Below, one piece after another: positions 5,313 to 7,891 of a DNA stretch of 7,891 nt. Both the position numbers and the translations under genes were made by a program. Source of the stretch: Bacteroidota bacterium (GTDB lineage Bacteria; Bacteroidota; Bacteroidia; Bacteroidales; JAKIYJ01); NCBI GenBank assembly GCA_022708585.1, contig JAKIYJ010000062.1:1-7891 (forward strand), in the 5' to 3' direction. The first letter of the stretch is position 1. Every line of letters starts with the position of its first letter. Under the pieces are notes generated by a model. The model ran no database searches. It was given only the letters and a program-made list of their open reading frames with translations, and was not told the DNA's origin.

Positions 5313-7891
5313 ATGATTATTAAAAATAATAATAAAATTATAAAAACTGCTAACACGGGTAAAAAAAGACTTAATGTATTCTGGAAAACTTTATTAGTAA
5401 TTTTTATCTTTATAGTTGGAATTGCAATTGGAGTTTTACTTAATCAAAACAGAATTATTAAAAGTTTGTCTACTGTTAAGGAGGATTTACTATATTTTTT
5501 TGGTGGTGAAATGATGACTGATATTAAAAATTATTTTCAAGCCAGACAAGCAAAACCTGAAGTACTGTTAATAGATATTAAGCAAAAAAATTATGATAAA
5601 CTTGCCTATAACAGAAGTATTGCCCTTGAAAGAGGCCTGCTTTTGCCTGATTGCCGTGATGATGTCCCCGCTGTTATTACATGGAGAGGGGAAAAATACA
5701 AGGTTAAAATGAGACTTAAAGGAGATATGCCTGACCATTGGGCTGACCCTGATAAATGGTCTTTCAGAATAACTGTAAATGGTGATAAAGCTATTATGGG
5801 AATGCAAAATTTCTCAATACAGTCTCCCGAAACACGCGGTTCACTTAACGAATGGCTTTATCATAAATTTCTTCGTTATAATGAACTTATAGCTTTAAGA
5901 TATGATTTTGTTACTGTTAAATTAAACGGAAAAGATTTAGGTGTTTATGCTCTTGAAGAATTTTTTGAAAAACGACTTATTGAAAATAATTCACGAAGAG
6001 AAGGTCCAATTTTAAGGTTCGATGAATCTTTATATATGCCTTTGCTTCTGATTAAACCTACCAATATAGCCGACATCCCGTCATTTTATAAAGAAGGATT
6101 TACTGTTGCACAAATTGATGCATTCCAAACTAATAAAATATTAAACGATTCTGCTTATTATCAAAGATTTACGACTGCCAAGAATTTGCTTGAAGCATTT
6201 AGAATGGGTAAACTTAAAACAAGTGACGTATTTGATATATCACAATTAGCTTTATTCTTTGCTGTTAATGACTTGTTTGGTGAATGGGGCTTTGGCGGGC
6301 ATCATTCAATTGAATACCGCAATCTTAGATTTTATTTTAATCCATTTACTGAAAAAATTGAACCAATTGGATATGATAATGGTTATATATGGTACACATC
6401 CCAAAATGGATTACAAGTCGAAAACCCCGAAAATTATGAATGGATTGACCTCTTTTTCAAAGACCCTGAATTCATGAACCAATACATTATTGCTCTGAAT
6501 AAAATTTCAGATAAAAGTTATCTTGATAAATTTTTTAAGACAATTTCTTCAGAAATGAAAGATAAACTGGCAATTCTATATATGGACTCTCCCAAATACA
6601 GATTTTATGGTAAAGAAATTTTATATGAAAATCAAAAATATATTAAAACTGTTCTAAACTATCCTTCGGTTCTGAACGCTCATTTTTATAAAATAGATGA
6701 AAATAAACTTGTATTAAAAATTGGAAATCGCCAGTGGATGCCACTTAAAATTACAGAACTGTGGTATAAAGACAGTCTTAAATTTAATCCTGCTGAAAAT
6801 GTAGTCATACCTTCCAAAAAAACTCATCAACTTATGCAATATGTAGACGTAACTTTTAATATACCGTCAGGACTTAATTTAAATCTTTCTAATATTGGAA
6901 ATCTTACTGTAAAATGTATGTCAAATCCATTGAAAAAAGAATTCTCTTCTCCTGTAATCCCCTGGGACTATTACGATTGGCAGGGACAAAATCCTCAATA
7001 TGAGTTGGCACCGTCTGATCTTTCAAATTTTGATTTTTTGATTGTAAATGAAAAAGATAAAAGCATTACTGTAAAACAGGGTAAACATATATTAAGACAA
7101 AACCTTGTTATACCTCAGGGATATACATTTTTTGTAAATGAAGGTACTACCATTGATATTCAAAACAAGTCAAACGTTATTTCCTTTTCTCCAGTAAAAT
7201 TTATTGGAAGTATAGACAAACCTATATATGTTATTTCATCAGATTCCACAGGACAGGGCATTGCTGTTCTTACCACTCATGCTAAAAGTCATTTTGAATA
7301 TGTTTATTTCGACAATCTATCCAATCACAATCAAGGTTCATGGATACTTACGGGCAGTGTTACATTTTATGAAGCAGATGCAACTATGAAGTATTGTTAT
7401 TTTTCAAATAATAGAGCAGGCGATGATGCGGTCAACTTTGTACGCTGTAACTTCTGGGTTGACAATTGTGTATTTACAAATGCCTGTGCAGATGCCCTGG
7501 ATGGAGACTTTGTAAAAGGTATAATTACCAATTGTTACTTTATACGACCTGGTAATGATGGATTGGATTTTTCAGGCAGTTCTTTGCTTATCAGAAATGT
7601 AACAGTAGAAAAACCTGGCGATAAAGGGATCAGTCTTGGCGAAGTTTCAGAAGCTGATGCAAAAGATATTAAAATTATTGGTGGAGAAATAGCTATTGCT
7701 GCAAAAGACAAGGCTAAACTTAATATTAATAATCTTACTGTCACTGATGTAAAACTTGCTTTTGCAGTTTATCAAAAAAAACCTGAATATGGTGAAGGAA
7801 GTGTTGTAGTTAAAAATTTTGTTTCCAAAAATGTTGAAACACTATACCTTCTTGAAAAAGGTTCATATCTTAGTATCAATACTAATATTAT
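5313..7891 (+). CDS. membrane-anchored CotH-kinase-like protein with C-terminal parallel beta-helix, 3' end beyond window
   Basis: The frame runs from ATG at 5313 to the window end, giving 859 residues without a stop. A Lys-rich N-terminus precedes one hydrophobic segment (about 24-43), so it should be a signal anchor with the rest outside the inner membrane. Residues about 80-430 resemble the CotH kinase domain: VKMRLKGD at 131-138, KWSFRI at 148-153, GMQNFSIQSPETRGS at 163-177, then VTVKLNGKDLGVYALEEF at 200-217, FDISQLALFFAVNDLFGEWG at 307-326, and IEPIGYDNGY at 349-358. CotH proteins are atypical secreted protein kinases (Bacillus spore coat CotH phosphorylates CotB and CotG). Residues about 440-580 form a beta-rich linker. 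Residues about 585-859 look like a right-handed parallel beta-helix with coils 22 residues apart (DDAVN 704, ADALD 726, NDGLD 748, DKGIS 770). The gene lies 11 bases after the DUF4956 gene and is probably cotranscribed. The substrate is unknown; a missing second Asp in the usual WDxD-type motif makes kinase activity uncertain. Confidence 0.85.
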   Translation, partial: MIIKNNNKIIKTANTGKKRLNVFWKTLLVIFIFIVGIAIGVLLNQNRIIKSLSTVKEDLLYFFGGEMMTDIKNYFQARQAKPEVLLIDIKQKNYDKLAYNRSIALERGLLLPDCRDDVPAVITWRGEKYKVKMRLKGDMPDHWADPDKWSFRITVNGDKAIMGMQNFSIQSPETRGSLNEWLYHKFLRYNELIALRYDFVTVKLNGKDLGVYALEEFFEKRLIENNSRREGPILRFDESLYMPLLLIKPTNIADIPSFYKEGFTVAQIDAFQTNKILNDSAYYQRFTTAKNLLEAFRMGKLKTSDVFDISQLALFFAVNDLFGEWGFGGHHSIEYRNLRFYFNPFTEKIEPIGYDNGYIWYTSQNGLQVENPENYEWIDLFFKDPEFMNQYIIALNKISDKSYLDKFFKTISSEMKDKLAILYMDSPKYRFYGKEILYENQKYIKTVLNYPSVLNAHFYKIDENKLVLKIGNRQWMPLKITELWYKDSLKFNPAENVVIPSKKTHQLMQYVDVTFNIPSGLNLNLSNIGNLTVKCMSNPLKKEFSSPVIPWDYYDWQGQNPQYELAPSDLSNFDFLIVNEKDKSITVKQGKHILRQNLVIPQGYTFFVNEGTTIDIQNKSNVISFSPVKFIGSIDKPIYVISSDSTGQGIAVLTTHAKSHFEYVYFDNLSNHNQGSWILTGSVTFYEADATMKYCYFSNNRAGDDAVNFVRCNFWVDNCVFTNACADALDGDFVKGIITNCYFIRPGNDGLDFSGSSLLIRNVTVEKPGDKGISLGEVSEADAKDIKIIGGEIAIAAKDKAKLNINNLTVTDVKLAFAVYQKKPEYGEGSVVVKNFVSKNVETLYLLEKGSYLSINTNI
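7422..7700 (+). repeat. 66-base (22-residue) coil periodicity in the beta-helix domain
   Basis: Within the CotH-like gene, equivalent turn motifs start at residues 704 (DDAVN), 726 (ADALD), 748 (NDGLD), 770 (DKGIS) and, more degenerate, 792 (EIAIA), exactly 22 residues or 66 bases apart. A hydrophobic residue always sits at the fourth position (V707, L729, L751, I773, I795; F817 fits the next coil). The preceding strands also echo each other (NCVF 718, NCYF 740, NVTV 762). The repeat is at protein-fold level; the DNA has diverged. Confidence 0.6.

Noticed and set aside
5480..5487. AAGGAGGA resembling a strong Shine-Dalgarno sequence
   Set aside because: It lies inside the CotH-like gene, encodes in-frame residues (KED), and the next ATG at 5511 is too far away. 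Other genes here do not use such sites.
5568..5807. Minus-strand frame at 5568-5807, a plus-strand frame at 6259-6477 and a minus-strand frame at 7535-7744
   Set aside because: All lie within the continuous CotH-like reading frame, which has clear domain motifs throughout. They are shadow frames.

Overview
The window is AT-rich with compact gene spacing. There are no convincing Shine-Dalgarno sequences at the gene starts, and several matches to the TAnnTTTG -7 promoter element are present. Together with the gene families (small secreted DUF1573 proteins, a Bacteroidota-like class I aminotransferase, a TPR-fused TMTC-type membrane protein), this points to a member of the Bacteroidota, probably an AT-rich environmental lineage. 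No rRNA, tRNA, CRISPR array, insertion sequence or phage gene was found.

Left part (1-2072, + strand): a probable operon. It begins with a DUF1573 gene cut by the window start, followed by a complete DUF1573 paralogue. The two proteins match at about 59 of 98 aligned core positions without gaps, so they look like a tandem duplication. A complete PLP-dependent aminotransferase of the aspartate aminotransferase fold follows after 9 bases. The DUF1573 proteins are exported; the aminotransferase is cytosolic.

Middle (2081-4318, - strand): one large gene converging on the aminotransferase with only 8 bases between the stop codons. It encodes a 745-residue multi-pass membrane protein resembling the TMTC (DUF1736, GT-C fold) protein O-mannosyltransferases, with a C-terminal TPR array. 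A 299-base AT-rich divergent region (4319-4617) separates it from the right-hand operon and holds candidate promoters for both directions.

Right part (4618-7891, + strand): a two-gene (or longer) operon. The first gene encodes a DUF4956 membrane protein. Eleven bases later a large membrane-anchored protein starts, and it is still open at the window end. It combines a CotH-kinase-like domain with a C-terminal right-handed parallel beta-helix whose coils recur every 22 residues. DUF4956 and CotH genes are known to travel together, often with a VTC-type polyphosphate polymerase, but the function of the group is not established. This CotH/beta-helix fusion beside a DUF4956 protein is the most interesting part of the window. 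A cell-envelope polymer or surface-phosphorylation role is plausible but is inference only.
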